Of a stretch of DNA of 64,000 bases, positions 54,174 to 63,947 are shown piece by piece; positions within the stretch are counted from its first letter, which is position 1, and the number at the start of each line of letters is the position of its first letter. Origin of the DNA: Phormidesmis sp963710175 (GTDB taxonomy: Bacteria > Cyanobacteriota > Cyanobacteriia > Phormidesmidales > Phormidesmidaceae); contig CAVPZC010000001.1 of NCBI GenBank assembly GCA_963710175.1, positions 620,001 through 684,000 on the forward strand, given 5' to 3'. A model generated the notes under the pieces. That model was not told the origin of the DNA. It ran no database searches and saw only the letters and a program-made list of their open reading frames with translations. The position numbers were made by a program, and so were the translations under genes.

Positions 54174-55373
54174 TTAAACTTCTGCCCCAGTCAAAATCTT
54201 GTTGTAAGCATCTCTAGCCCTCTGTGCAATGGTTGGCCATGTGTAGAGCTGTTTAACTTTTTCGTATCCTTGTAACCCTATAGATCTGGCTAGCTCAGGA
54301 CTATCCAAAAGGTCCAGTATGCGCTGTGCAATTTGGCTAGCTTCCTGCCCGATTAAAAACCCATTGATACCATCCTCAACGACTTCTGTCACTGCCGGAA
54401 TATGGCAACCAATAACGGGCTTTTTAAACATCCATGCTTCTGTATAAACACCGCCAAAACTCTCTTGAGTAGAGGGCAAACAGAGCAGACTACACGCGGC
54501 TAAGGCGCTAGTTTTTTCTTGCAGGCTAACGCTGCCTAGACGATGAATTCGAGGATTAGCATTGAGCGAAAATGCCTTTTCTGAATCTTTAACACTAGGC
54601 CCAATAAATACAAAATGCGTATCGGGATGTTTCTCCCAAACAAGCCTTGTTGCTTCTAGAAGCTGACGATAGCCTTTGTATTCGTAGTGCTGTCCAAGAA
54701 ATAAAATAATTGGCGCGTCGGCTTCTATGCCATGTTTAGCTCGAAAAGCTTGGGCGTCATACACTCCTGAGATAACAGGGCCATGTCCGATGACGTGAAT
54801 TCGCTCCGGTTTGACTTGCAAACCAATTAAGATTTGCTTCTCAGACTCAGTTAATGCAAAAACACCATCAGCTTGGCGATACAGACTGGTATAGCATTGA
54901 TATCGCCAACCAACCCATCGCGGATGATGCACTGGCGTAAGGACAAAAGGAATATCCCGATGGCGGGCTGCTCGCAGCGAAGCCGCCGTTAAGCCCTCTC
55001 GTCCGATCCTGACATTGTGAACTAGGCTTGCTGTTTTGGCGAAGGGGGCGAGATGACTCTCTAATATGTTGGCGATCGCCGGTAGAGACAGCTTCATCAG
55101 AGGATAGTAAGTTGGCAGAAAAGGAGCCATCTTCAATTTTTCTGCAAGTGATATACCCATGCGGTGTACAGGTACACCCTCTACTACGTAGTTGTTGGGC
55201 TTTTGAGGTGCTCGGAGTGTTGTTCCTAAAAGCCAATCGGAGCGATTGTGCTGCCAATGACTCACCACTTGTACAGCATTACTTTTATTTATCTGCTGAG
55301 CTAAGAGGTGCTGATGAATTTGGGCACCTCCAATAGCGGGAGGATAGCCGGTGAGTGTGTATAGTAGTTGCAT
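54174..55373 (-). CDS. GT4 family glycosyltransferase (group 1)
   Basis: 399 residues. The N-terminal LLYTLTGYPPAIGGAQIHQH is the donor/acceptor loop of GT-B enzymes. The C-terminal domain has PIILFLGQHYEYKGYRQLLE and the E-x7-E region STQESFGGVYTEAWMFKKPV, followed by GINGFLIG. It adds a sugar from a nucleotide donor to a glycan. Part of the minus-strand surface-polysaccharide cluster. Confidence 0.9.
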   Translation of the reverse strand: MQLLYTLTGYPPAIGGAQIHQHLLAQQINKSNAVQVVSHWQHNRSDWLLGTTLRAPQKPNNYVVEGVPVHRMGISLAEKLKMAPFLPTYYPLMKLSLPAIANILESHLAPFAKTASLVHNVRIGREGLTAASLRAARHRDIPFVLTPVHHPRWVGWRYQCYTSLYRQADGVFALTESEKQILIGLQVKPERIHVIGHGPVISGVYDAQAFRAKHGIEADAPIILFLGQHYEYKGYRQLLEATRLVWEKHPDTHFVFIGPSVKDSEKAFSLNANPRIHRLGSVSLQEKTSALAACSLLCLPSTQESFGGVYTEAWMFKKPVIGCHIPAVTEVVEDGINGFLIGQEASQIAQRILDLLDSPELARSIGLQGYEKVKQLYTWPTIAQRARDAYNKILTGAEV

Positions 55374-55391
55374 GAAGGGTATTCGACGGTG

Positions 55392-56228
55392 CTAGTCTTT
55401 GAATGCGATCGCTTGAAGAGCCGCGCCCATAGCAAACTTCGGTGCAAGGTTGTATAGAGAAGCTGCTATCCCTTTGAGAAAGATAGGCCAATCCTGAATG
55501 CTCTCAATAGTCTGAGGTACGCTGGTAAGTACCAAGACCCGGTTAAATCCAGCCTTATGCAAAGCGTATTTTAGGGAATGGGGTGAAAAGTAGACGATAT
55601 GCTCCGGTGGGATGATATGCGACCACTTAGAACCTCTGATCCGAGCGCCTATACTATTGATATTAGGGGTCTCGACAAACAAGGCTCCCTCAGGAGACAG
55701 CAGCCGATAGCATTGCCCGAGCTTCTTTACCGGGTCAAGCAAATGCTCAATGACGTGATAGCTCGTAATCAGGCTGTAGGAATTAGCCGGTAGGTCAAGG
55801 GTCGAAATATCACCTTGTAAGATGCAGTCTCCCAGCTTTTGTGTAGCCTGATCAACAGCATCTTGCCCTAGCTCCGTTCCCGAAATGCGCCACCCTGCTT
55901 GCTGAGCAATCTTTAAAAAATCGCCAGTGCCGCAGCCAACATCTAATAGCGATCTATTTGGAGCATCTATGAGTGAAGGTAGGTAGGCCCTGAGTATCTC
56001 CTCTAGTGCTGCATAGCGATTTTCAGCGAAAGAACAGCCGACCATCGTGCTCTTACTGAAGTTATCGTGATACCCATTGTTATAAAAAAACTCCAACTCT
56101 TGAGCTGTCGGCATAGGCGTGAAGAAAACGACTTGACACTTGCCACAGCTCATCAAATCTCCCTGATGAAGTCGATGAAGAGGTTTATGTTTGCTGTGGT
56201 TACATATCGGACAAGTCAGAACATTCAC
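55392..56228 (-). CDS. class I SAM-dependent methyltransferase with N-terminal zinc-ribbon-like motif
   Basis: About 278 residues from GTG 56228 with AGGA 10 bases ahead; a TTG at 56267 is in frame but less supported. The first 40 residues have C-x2-C and C-x2-C pairs (CPICNHSK, MSCGKCQVVFF). The methyltransferase core shows LLDVGCGTGDFLKIAQ (SAM motif I) and YHVIEHLLDP. This type often modifies sugars or lipid-linked glycans in polysaccharide loci. It sits 18 bases before the GT4 gene. Confidence 0.85.
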   Translation of the reverse strand: MNVLTCPICNHSKHKPLHRLHQGDLMSCGKCQVVFFTPMPTAQELEFFYNNGYHDNFSKSTMVGCSFAENRYAALEEILRAYLPSLIDAPNRSLLDVGCGTGDFLKIAQQAGWRISGTELGQDAVDQATQKLGDCILQGDISTLDLPANSYSLITSYHVIEHLLDPVKKLGQCYRLLSPEGALFVETPNINSIGARIRGSKWSHIIPPEHIVYFSPHSLKYALHKAGFNRVLVLTSVPQTIESIQDWPIFLKGIAASLYNLAPKFAMGAALQAIAFKD

Positions 56229-56311
56229 AGGTAACTGTCCTATCTTAGATAAACAGATATTGCCCAAAGCTGTATTGAACTAACGTTTTTTGATTTGATT
56301 TTATTTGGATT

Positions 56312-57256
56312 TTATAGGTTCAGTGCAGCCCGTATTTTTCTACGGCTACGGGAGAGCAAACCAAACTGGTAAGCTTGCGTAAACCGGTCAGCTTGAGCAT
56401 TTCTTAAAACTGTAGAAGGATGGCTTAATGGAAAAGGCATTTCTACAGTTGGCATATCAGAAAAGGGAGAATGGTCATGAGTGTGGTGAGTGCCGTCAGC
56501 CTCAAAACCGATGTTAGAGACTAAGTTAGCATTGGGCAAGATACATAGGCCACTCTGTAGCCAACAGGCTAGTGTCCACGCATAGTCCCATGTGTCAATT
56601 TTTCTAGCGTAGGTTTGTTCAAACTTATGGTGCCAGTACTTAATTGCAGCAGCGTCGTGTAAAACGCTCTCTAGCCAACGATTGCTCTTAGCCTGTGGCC
56701 ATAGCTCCATGTTAACGTCATAGTGTTGCCATGCTCGCCTCCAAGTTGCCCAGCCCCAACAATGAGGATACCTAGAAAAATAATAGCTGCCTTGCGTTCG
56801 TCTACGTCCAAACTGAAAGTTGTTTCCTGAGATAGCCATAATGCGCTCATCTTCTCGATAATGCTCTAGCAGCTCGTGGCAGAAACGGAAGAACGAAGGG
56901 TGCGGCAAGCAATCATCTTCAAGAATGATAGCTTGCTCGACCTGCTCAAACACCCAGTCGAGCCCAGTAGCTACACGTCTCCGGCAACCTAAATTAACAT
57001 CAGCATAGTTAGTAAATACTTCCCCTTTCCACTGGGCCTTATCAATAAGGTCGCGAGTAGCCTGGCAGTTTTCTCTATCAGTTGGGTGATTAAGACGTGG
57101 GCCATCGGCAATGACAAACACTTTGGAGGGTTGAATGCGGGTAACTACGCTCAATAATCTCTCTGTCAAGCGTGGCCTATTAAAAACTATCAGTACAACT
57201 GGAACGCTGGATGAATACGGGTGCATGCGAAGCGCTGTAGAGGGAGAGATAAGCAT
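56312..57256 (-). CDS. glycosyltransferase-like protein (HlpA-like, GT-A fold)
   Basis: 314 residues. VVLIVFNRPRLTERLLSVV opens a nucleotide-sugar GT-A fold; VFVIADGPRLNHP and AIILEDDCLPHPSFFRF supply the metal-binding acidic residues. WRRAWQHYDV and a Trp/Tyr-rich middle match the family annotated as HlpA-like or hemolytic protein-like glycosyltransferase. Its sugar is unknown. Start at 57256 or the Met at 57226. Confidence 0.8.
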   Translation of the reverse strand: MLISPSTALRMHPYSSSVPVVLIVFNRPRLTERLLSVVTRIQPSKVFVIADGPRLNHPTDRENCQATRDLIDKAQWKGEVFTNYADVNLGCRRRVATGLDWVFEQVEQAIILEDDCLPHPSFFRFCHELLEHYREDERIMAISGNNFQFGRRRTQGSYYFSRYPHCWGWATWRRAWQHYDVNMELWPQAKSNRWLESVLHDAAAIKYWHHKFEQTYARKIDTWDYAWTLACWLQSGLCILPNANLVSNIGFEADGTHHTHDHSPFSDMPTVEMPFPLSHPSTVLRNAQADRFTQAYQFGLLSRSRRKIRAALNL

Positions 57257-57484
57257 CTTATGAAACTAGCCGTCGATAGAAAGCCCGACTGAAGCATGTG
57301 TAGGAAAAAAGACTTATGTTACTGAGTCTTGCACGGTTGGTATACATAGCAAGACACGGTTTAATGGGCGCAGATAGTGATTAAGTCTATCGCCCCTAAC
57401 CATCACGACTTCAAACTTTGGGAAGTCTATCAAGCGAGAACAGTTTTGACAGACAACAGTTAAGGTAGGTATCTTTTGCTCAAA

Positions 57485-58204
57485 ATGTATCAAAGACTTA
57501 GCAATGCTTTAGAAACCTTTTTACTCAAACGCCGCTATTCGATATACTCCAAGTATATATCCTGCCCTTATAATCTATCTTTTTCTCAAGAAGGCGAAGA
57601 CTTAGTTTTAAACCGCTTGTTTGAAAGACAGAATGGAGGGTTCTATGTTGATGTTGGAGCGCATCACCCGCAGCGGTTTTCAAATACATACTTTTTTTAC
57701 TTAAAAGGCTGGCGAGGTATCAATATCGATGCCATGCCAGGAAGTATGGAGCTGTTTGAAGAGATCAGGCCAAAGGACACCAACATTGAGGCGGCCATTT
57801 CGGATCTCTCAGAAGAGTTGACATACTATATGTTCAACGACCCTGCCCTGAATGGATTCTCAAAGTCTATTTCTGCTGACAGAGATAAAATTCGCGGCTA
57901 CAAAATTGTGGATTGCAAAATGATCAAAACGCAGAAACTGTCTGATCTTCTGGAGGCGTATTTGCCTGAAGACCAAAAAATTGATTTTTTAAGTGTTGAT
58001 GTAGAAGGCTTGGACTATCAGGTTCTACTGTCTAATAACTGGCTTAAATACAAGCCCACAGTTCTCCTAGTCGAAGAATTAGTTACGTCTTTAGAGGCCT
58101 TGCCTGGTCAATCAAAGACTTTTCGTTTTTTGCAGGAACAGGGCTATGAGCTATTTGCAAAAACCTGCAACACATCCTTTTACAAATTGGCAGTTGCTTC
58201 GTAG
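57485..58204 (+). CDS. FkbM family SAM-dependent methyltransferase
   Basis: 239 residues from ATG 57485; TTG 57476 has a better placed AGGTAGG and may be the start. FSQEGEDLVLNRLFE leads into YVDVGAHHPQRFSNTYFFY (SAM-binding) and FLSVDVEGLDYQVLLSNNW. It is an O-methyltransferase of the FkbM type common in polysaccharide clusters. Opposite in orientation to its neighbours, and convergent with the flippase gene. Confidence 0.9.
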   Translation: MYQRLSNALETFLLKRRYSIYSKYISCPYNLSFSQEGEDLVLNRLFERQNGGFYVDVGAHHPQRFSNTYFFYLKGWRGINIDAMPGSMELFEEIRPKDTNIEAAISDLSEELTYYMFNDPALNGFSKSISADRDKIRGYKIVDCKMIKTQKLSDLLEAYLPEDQKIDFLSVDVEGLDYQVLLSNNWLKYKPTVLLVEELVTSLEALPGQSKTFRFLQEQGYELFAKTCNTSFYKLAVAS

Positions 58205-58246
58205 ACAGTCTTGGCAGGCAGAGCTGCTTGTCTGGCTAGGTCAAAC

Positions 58247-59587
58247 TTATCTAACAAGAGTGAGGGATTTTGTTAGCATATGCCCAGTCCTACGGAGAGG
58301 GCGAAAGAAAAAGCAGGCTCCATGCACAGCAAACCAGTACGATACAACTGTGGCCGCCGCTGCTCCGAAGGCACCATACCCTGGTATTAGCATGTAGTTG
58401 AGAATGACATTGAGGATGCTGGCGATCGCAACAGTCTTGAGATAAAGCCCAGTCAAATTCATCGTAATCATGAATGAACCACGAGCGACTCCTAGCGTCA
58501 TAAACATGACGCTCCAAACAAGCAAAGAGAGAATGGGCGTCGCTTTAACATAAGTGTCTCCATATAAAATGCCCAGAAGCTCTTTCGAGAATAGAGATAC
58601 AAACAATACAGAGGCGTATCCCATCAAGCTGACCCTGTTATACAAACTTTGGAGAGCGCTGTAAAAACCTTGCTCATTCTGCTCTTGCAACCGAATAAGT
58701 TTGGGAAACGTAGACTGAATAAACGCAATAGGGATAAGGCAAAAAGCCTCTGTCAGCCGAACTACAGCAGAGTACAAACCCAGCTCAGCGTTGCCCGACA
58801 TGCTGCTTATCATGAGCTGATCTACTCTCATGTAGACTGTAATTGCGATGCCTGAGAAAATGAGTGGCCAGCTATCTTTAAGAATGCTTCTCAGTCTGCT
58901 CAGCGAAATGTGAGCAAACCTGAAAAACTGGTTTTGTTTTGTATAGATCGCAGATAGAAAAAGTAGAGACACTAAAAACTCAATGCTAGATATTGCAGCC
59001 AATACGAAAATTGACTGGTCTTTTACGATGGCCAGCACCAGCAGAAAAGTAGCGATGCCAGCGGCCAGATTTCTAGCGCAGGCAATCCATCTAAATTCCA
59101 TTCTTGAGTGAAAAAAGAACTCAATTGCTTCAGAAGACCTGAAGATCATTTGAAAAGAAAATATGATGACTAATATCTGTACAGTTTTATCTTCGATAAA
59201 TATAAAAGATATGCCGCTGGCCAAAGCCGACAGAGCGATACCTGAGAAGAGTCTTAGTGCTATAGCTGTACTGACAATTTCCGGATGTTGCTCCGGCTCT
59301 TGTACGAGATCTTTGACGACAATCTGGTTGGAGCCTAGATTAGAAACAGCCGCAAAGAAACTTATAAATGCTAGAGCATAGTTATAGACGCCGTATTGCT
59401 CGGGTTGAAGGTATCGAGCCAACAAAATTCCAGAGAGCAAGGCTAAGCACAGCCGAAAAACTTTCTCAAAGATTTGCCAGCCGGTGTTCACAAGAATCTC
59501 TCTGGATTCTTTGTTGTTCCTAGCTTCCCTAAAAAACGTTTTACAGGATTTTATAAGCCCTCGATGCGAGATGAGGTATCTATTCAT
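58247..59587 (-). CDS. polysaccharide flippase (Wzx/MOP superfamily)
   Basis: About 446 residues from ATG 59587 (MNRYLISHRGLIKSCKTFF); the frame is open to 59683 but the extra residues look unnatural. Twelve to fourteen membrane helices with LSGILLARYLQPEQYGVYNY, the oligosaccharide flippase start. It should flip lipid-linked repeat units made by the transferases to the periplasm, where the Wzy_C proteins act. Confidence 0.88.
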   Translation of the reverse strand: MNRYLISHRGLIKSCKTFFREARNNKESREILVNTGWQIFEKVFRLCLALLSGILLARYLQPEQYGVYNYALAFISFFAAVSNLGSNQIVVKDLVQEPEQHPEIVSTAIALRLFSGIALSALASGISFIFIEDKTVQILVIIFSFQMIFRSSEAIEFFFHSRMEFRWIACARNLAAGIATFLLVLAIVKDQSIFVLAAISSIEFLVSLLFLSAIYTKQNQFFRFAHISLSRLRSILKDSWPLIFSGIAITVYMRVDQLMISSMSGNAELGLYSAVVRLTEAFCLIPIAFIQSTFPKLIRLQEQNEQGFYSALQSLYNRVSLMGYASVLFVSLFSKELLGILYGDTYVKATPILSLLVWSVMFMTLGVARGSFMITMNLTGLYLKTVAIASILNVILNYMLIPGYGAFGAAAATVVSYWFAVHGACFFFRPLRRTGHMLTKSLTLVR

Positions 59588-59710
59588 ATGGACATTGTGA
59601 TGAATGATGTAACCTACTCTGTCTAGGCTGGGTTCTGTCTGAAATTCGCCAGTCGAGATCTTGAGGAGACAACAGGCTGGCAATTACAGGCTTGAAAACC
59701 CATAAAATAG

Positions 59711-61684
59711 CTAACTCGATGAATTCGATGCGGCTCCATCGTGAGTGAGCAGGCGATCAATCGCGGTGAGGCGGTTTTGCCAGGTTCGCAGCCGGTAGGC
59801 AGGGCTGGCCGCTTCTACGGTGAGACTGCTAGTTAGTGACCTTTCTAGCGTGTTGAGACGCGATCGCGCCCCCATCACTCCGCGCTCCGAAGGATTTTCC
59901 GCTAGCGCCGCCAGCGTTGTCCCCAGCTGATTGACCTCATTGGCCCACTGCTGTAGCCGCTGCGGGTTGCCCCGGATCTGTTGATTGGTCAGCAGCCAGT
60001 TCCATTCGCGCTGCAACGACTCGTAGCGGGCCGCTGCTGTGACAAAAGGCGTCTGCGCCGAAAAAGCCTGATCGGGTTCGCTTTGCGTGCGGGCCAGCAT
60101 CGCCTGAACATCGCTACTGAGATTGTCAGCGGCAAAGAGGGCGTAGCCGCTAGTTGGCAGATCGCGCAGTAGCTGAAGCTGCTCGGAAGCGATCGCCGCT
60201 GGCAAGTTCAACAGCCGAATCCCTGGGATTACCAGCGTAGACCGATAGCTAGACTCTACGACCCACGGGCGAATCAGCTCCTCAAACCGCTGAGTCGTAC
60301 TGGCATAGCTCATCAGCACAATCCAGTCGACCAGCTCCTGGTCGGCCCAGGCTTCCCAGTCTTGCTGAATGGTTTGCTGACGCTTGTAAGTATCGTCGGC
60401 AAAAACCGCCGCCGAGAGAATCAGATTTGGGCGCTGCCGGCGCAGACGCTGAGAAGCTTCGGCAACAAAAGAGCTAATCTGCTCAGTGCGAAAGGCCGTC
60501 CACTGATTCCAGTAATAGCGCTGTAGCTGAACATCGTCGCCGCTGGCATGCGGCGAGAGAATAATCGGGTCAACGCCCGTCAGCTGATGAAACTGCTGTC
60601 GCCCAGCCATGCCATAACCAAACAGCCGGTTGTTATCTGGATCTTGAAAAGGATAGCGAACATAGTCGAACTGAATGCCGTCCACATCGTATCGGCTGGC
60701 AATTTCGCTGAGCAAGTCAAACAGATACTGACGCACTTCAGGATTGGCCGGGTCGAGAAAGTGTTTAGCCTGCCCGGGCAGGATCAAATTGCCCTGATTG
60801 TCATAACCGGCCCAGTCAGGATGTGCGCTAATCAGGGGGCCAGGGTAGCTAGCGGGCTGCCCAATGACCTGGTTGTGTGCCTGATTGCCAGCCGCAAATA
60901 GCCAGACCCAGGCATGGACTTCAATGCCATAGGTTTTGCCCAGATCTACCGCCGCTTTCAGCGGATCCCAGCCCCGAATCAGTGGATTTTGTGCAGGTGC
61001 TATAGAGCTGGGGTAGATAGGATAGCCCGCGTTGACGGTTTCCACGAATACCGTATTGATCCCAGACGCTTTGAAGCGCTCAAAGACTTTGGCCAACCCT
61101 TCCTGAGAACCCGCCGCGACAATGGTTTTACGATCTAGCCACATGGCGCGAATCTCCGGCTGGGCGATCGCATCTGCCACCTGAACGCTGCTGCGTAATG
61201 ACTGGCTAACCGTTTGCCAGCGGCGATGGGCCGTTTCATAATCGCCCTGGCTGATCAGCCCCTGCCAGTCTTTCAGTAGCTGCTGAGCGGCCTGTAGCTC
61301 GGGGGGGAGCGGTGTCGGTGTCGTGATCGCCGTGCTAGCGCTAGCTGTCAATGTCGGATCAGCGGCATGGAGCTGAGTCGGCTGATTTTGAGCGCGGCTA
61401 TAGAGATAGGTGCTCTCAGTGCGTCCGGTGAGGTTTTCTAGCTCCCGGTACATCGCCTGAGCCGTCAGCGGATTTGAGGAATTGCTCTGATGGGTCAATT
61501 CGCGCGGGGCGGTTTCGGCGATCGCTGTCTCCAGGTTAAGAGCGATCGCCGGACAGGCAGCGGCGACGCTAAAGGCGAGGCTCACTAGCCCACCATATGT
61601 ATAGTGAAAACGCCATTTTGAGCGGCGATTAGCGCTGGCTGGAGCAATCAAAGCAGTCAGCTGCGAGCGAAAAACCTGAACCAT
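59711..61684 (-). CDS. glycosyl hydrolase-like 10 (GHL10/YngK-type) exported protein
   Basis: 657 residues. An N-terminal hydrophobic signal (GGLVSLAFSVAAACPAIA) precedes a Gln/Ser-rich spacer with helical content. The GHL10 barrel runs from EIRAMWLDRKTIVAA (about residue 177) to about 515, with GIEVHAWVWLFAAG and VDGIQFDYVRYPF carrying the acidic candidates. A helical C-terminal domain of 140 residues follows. Likely acts on extracellular or envelope polysaccharide; substrate unknown. The 216 bases between it and rpsO hold no recognised gene. Confidence 0.87.
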   Translation of the reverse strand: MVQVFRSQLTALIAPASANRRSKWRFHYTYGGLVSLAFSVAAACPAIALNLETAIAETAPRELTHQSNSSNPLTAQAMYRELENLTGRTESTYLYSRAQNQPTQLHAADPTLTASASTAITTPTPLPPELQAAQQLLKDWQGLISQGDYETAHRRWQTVSQSLRSSVQVADAIAQPEIRAMWLDRKTIVAAGSQEGLAKVFERFKASGINTVFVETVNAGYPIYPSSIAPAQNPLIRGWDPLKAAVDLGKTYGIEVHAWVWLFAAGNQAHNQVIGQPASYPGPLISAHPDWAGYDNQGNLILPGQAKHFLDPANPEVRQYLFDLLSEIASRYDVDGIQFDYVRYPFQDPDNNRLFGYGMAGRQQFHQLTGVDPIILSPHASGDDVQLQRYYWNQWTAFRTEQISSFVAEASQRLRRQRPNLILSAAVFADDTYKRQQTIQQDWEAWADQELVDWIVLMSYASTTQRFEELIRPWVVESSYRSTLVIPGIRLLNLPAAIASEQLQLLRDLPTSGYALFAADNLSSDVQAMLARTQSEPDQAFSAQTPFVTAAARYESLQREWNWLLTNQQIRGNPQRLQQWANEVNQLGTTLAALAENPSERGVMGARSRLNTLERSLTSSLTVEAASPAYRLRTWQNRLTAIDRLLTHDGAASNSSS

Positions 61685-61900
61685 CAGCAGTAAAAGGAGT
61701 GAGCAGTACCGTTTAAGAAAATCGCGATGGGCGATCGCTACTCATTAGTTCCCTCAGAAGCTGTAGAGCTATCAAGTAAAGCTGATGATGTCAATTATTT
61801 TATATTGGCATTTACGTGCCTGCGTCGCTGGCTCAAGTCTGCTGTGATAGGATAAGAAGCCTGTGTATTCACAACCCTTCTTTACTCACTTTCTACGCTT

Positions 61901-62170
61901 ATGGCTCTGCTACAAGAACGTAAACAGGAGATTATCTCTGAGCATCAGGTTCACGAAACCGACACTGGTTCGGTAGACGTGCAGATTGCAATGCTGACGG
62001 ATCGAATCAACTCTCTCAGCCAGCACCTGCGAACCAATAAAAAAGACTATTCTTCCCGGCGCGGCCTGCTGAAGATGATCGGCCAGCGCAAACGGCTGCT
62101 CGCCTACTTGATCAAGCAAGATTCTGAGCGCTACAAAGCATTGATTCAAAAGCTGGGTATCCGCCGCTAA
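61901..62170 (+). CDS. rpsO: 30S ribosomal protein S15
   Basis: 89 residues, full length. The characteristic IISEHQVHETDTGSVDVQIA, then LTDRINSLSQHL and SSRRGLLKMIGQRKRLLAYL, mark S15, which binds 16S rRNA helices 20-22 and helps build the platform. It begins its own operon; the PAM68-like gene follows 58 bases later. Confidence 0.97.
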   Translation: MALLQERKQEIISEHQVHETDTGSVDVQIAMLTDRINSLSQHLRTNKKDYSSRRGLLKMIGQRKRLLAYLIKQDSERYKALIQKLGIRR

Positions 62171-62228
62171 ATCTATTGCTGATGGGCAAAGCCCTCAAAA
62201 TCTGTGGCAGTTTTTTGTAGAGGTGAAA

Positions 62229-62786
62229 ATGGCTTCTAAGTCTAAGCAAGACTCCAACGCTGACCGGCCCTCTGATGAGCGCTCTGGCCGGGCGGGGCTG
62301 CCGTTTGAACCCAAAGCAAAAGCCACCGCTAAATCCGCTCGCAGCGCAGTATCAGCCAAGGCTCAGGCTAAAGCCGATGAAATTCGGGCCAGCAGGCGAC
62401 AGCGATCGCCCGAACAACGCTCTGGAAAAGCCGCTTCGTCAAGCCGCCGCGACCGCTCAGCCGACGACACCGCCATTCCCCCTGAGGTGAGTCGTCGCAT
62501 GGTGCGTCGCATGGCCGTCTTTTCAGGCTCCCCCATCGCGCTAGGCGTCGGCGTTTTTTTTCTGGCGTACTATCTGCTGAGCCATGACATTTTGGAGCTG
62601 CCGACGGTGGCCGTGCTGCTGGTGACTATGGGCTGCTTTGGCCTGGGCGTGTTGGGCCTCACCTATGGCGTACTGTCTGCCTCCTGGGATGAAGACCCAG
62701 GCAGCTTAGTTGGTCTGAGCGAATTCAAGCTTAACTTTGGCCGCGCACTTGAGACCTGGCGCGCCTCTAAAGCATCTAAGACTTAG
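62229..62786 (+). CDS. PAM68-like photosystem assembly factor (DUF3464)
   Basis: 185 residues from ATG 62229, with AGAGG 6-7 bases upstream (GTG 62223 in frame). A disordered basic N-terminus of 85 residues is followed by PEVSRRMVRRMAVFSGSPIA, then two membrane helices (LGVGVFFLAYYLLS and VAVLLVTMGCFGLGVLGLTY) and SASWDEDPGSLVGLSEF. This is the PAM68 family, which assists photosystem II assembly in plastids and cyanobacteria. Probably cotranscribed with rpsO. Confidence 0.92.
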   Translation: MASKSKQDSNADRPSDERSGRAGLPFEPKAKATAKSARSAVSAKAQAKADEIRASRRQRSPEQRSGKAASSSRRDRSADDTAIPPEVSRRMVRRMAVFSGSPIALGVGVFFLAYYLLSHDILELPTVAVLLVTMGCFGLGVLGLTYGVLSASWDEDPGSLVGLSEFKLNFGRALETWRASKASKT

Positions 62787-62804
62787 TTTGTGACAGGGGT
62801 TTCG

Positions 62805-63947
62805 CTACTTTAAACCCGATTGAGCGACTCGTATCTCCTGCGCTCGTAAGTAGAGTTCTGCCCATTTGCTGGTGACCTGCTTTTGGGTGAGCTTGCAGGA
62901 TTTGGCGATCGCCTCCACGCTGTGACCGTTTCTGAAGTCAGTCAGTATCTGCCGCTGATCGCTCCTCAGGTCTTGCCAAAAGCTATGCCACTCAGCCGGC
63001 GTCAGGCCAAAATTGTGCTGCTGTAGCGACGTTTTTAGCCAGCCAAACACCAAGTCGGGCTGTTCTTTGAGCGTGAAAATGCGGATGGCGTGATAGCTTA
63101 CCTTTTCCCGCAGCCGGTAGGCTTCTCGCACGCTCAGGCCAAGCTGCTGAGAAATGCTGTCTTGGGCGTAGCCACGCAGATGTAAGTCGAACCACTGCGC
63201 CGCTGTTTCGCCTAGCTTCTCCTCAAGGTAGTCTGCAAACTGCTGTCTGACCCGCTGACGAGCAGCCTGCTGTTCTTCAAAGTCTTTTTGTACCTGGTAG
63301 CGGTCTAGCGCTTCAAAATCCAGCAGGCTGACGGTGCCGTCTGCCTCGTTGGTGCCGATTTCTTCCGAAATCAGCTGAATCAGCTCGGCGCTGGGTACCT
63401 GAGTCATGCCCCCGCGCTGTGATCGCCGTAAATAGTTGACGAACCGGTAAACCAGCAGCGGCTGGTTGCGAATGGGCCGCAGACAGTACTCTTCAATGGT
63501 GGCCAAAATTAGCAGATTGCGCAGGCTGGTGCGTGAGGTGCATTGCCCAATCCACTGAGTTTGCTGCTGCATGTGGCGATCGCTTTGCAGCATCTCTTGA
63601 ATCACCTCTTGCAGCACGTCCTTCACAGCGCGCTGGCGATCGCGGCTCAGGGCAATCCAGGTGCGAACTTTACTGCGAATGAGAAAAAGGCCCCCTAGCT
63701 TTTGCAGCAGCTTTTTGTAGGCCTGCTCAGGCGAAAGCCCCCAGTAGCGCGAGATCAAAATCCGGTAGCGATAGTCCATCGCCTGCTGAGCCAGCTTGAG
63801 GTCAGGGGCGCTCATGGTTTCAAAGCGTTCCGGGTCGCCCACTAGCCACTGGACGATGGCCGCGTGAGTAGTCTGCGGCTGATCGGGCAGCGCCGTTCGC
63901 AGCTGGTCGTGCCACAGCGCAGTAATCTCATCTAACAATGTCGCCAC
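62805..63947 (-). CDS. HetZ-related protein (possibly extends past the window edge)
   Basis: 380 residues from GTG 63947, but the frame has no stop upstream to base 64000, so the true start may lie outside. The C-terminal half carries the HetZ pattern: LGLSVREAYRLREKVSYHAI, WLKTSLQQHNFGLTPAEWHS, and a terminal helix-turn-helix-like VEAIAKSCKLTQKQVTSKWA. HetZ helps start heterocyst differentiation in Anabaena; relatives occur in non-heterocystous cyanobacteria with unknown roles. Likely a DNA-binding regulator. Confidence 0.8.
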   Translation of the reverse strand: MATLLDEITALWHDQLRTALPDQPQTTHAAIVQWLVGDPERFETMSAPDLKLAQQAMDYRYRILISRYWGLSPEQAYKKLLQKLGGLFLIRSKVRTWIALSRDRQRAVKDVLQEVIQEMLQSDRHMQQQTQWIGQCTSRTSLRNLLILATIEEYCLRPIRNQPLLVYRFVNYLRRSQRGGMTQVPSAELIQLISEEIGTNEADGTVSLLDFEALDRYQVQKDFEEQQAARQRVRQQFADYLEEKLGETAAQWFDLHLRGYAQDSISQQLGLSVREAYRLREKVSYHAIRIFTLKEQPDLVFGWLKTSLQQHNFGLTPAEWHSFWQDLRSDQRQILTDFRNGHSVEAIAKSCKLTQKQVTSKWAELYLRAQEIRVAQSGLK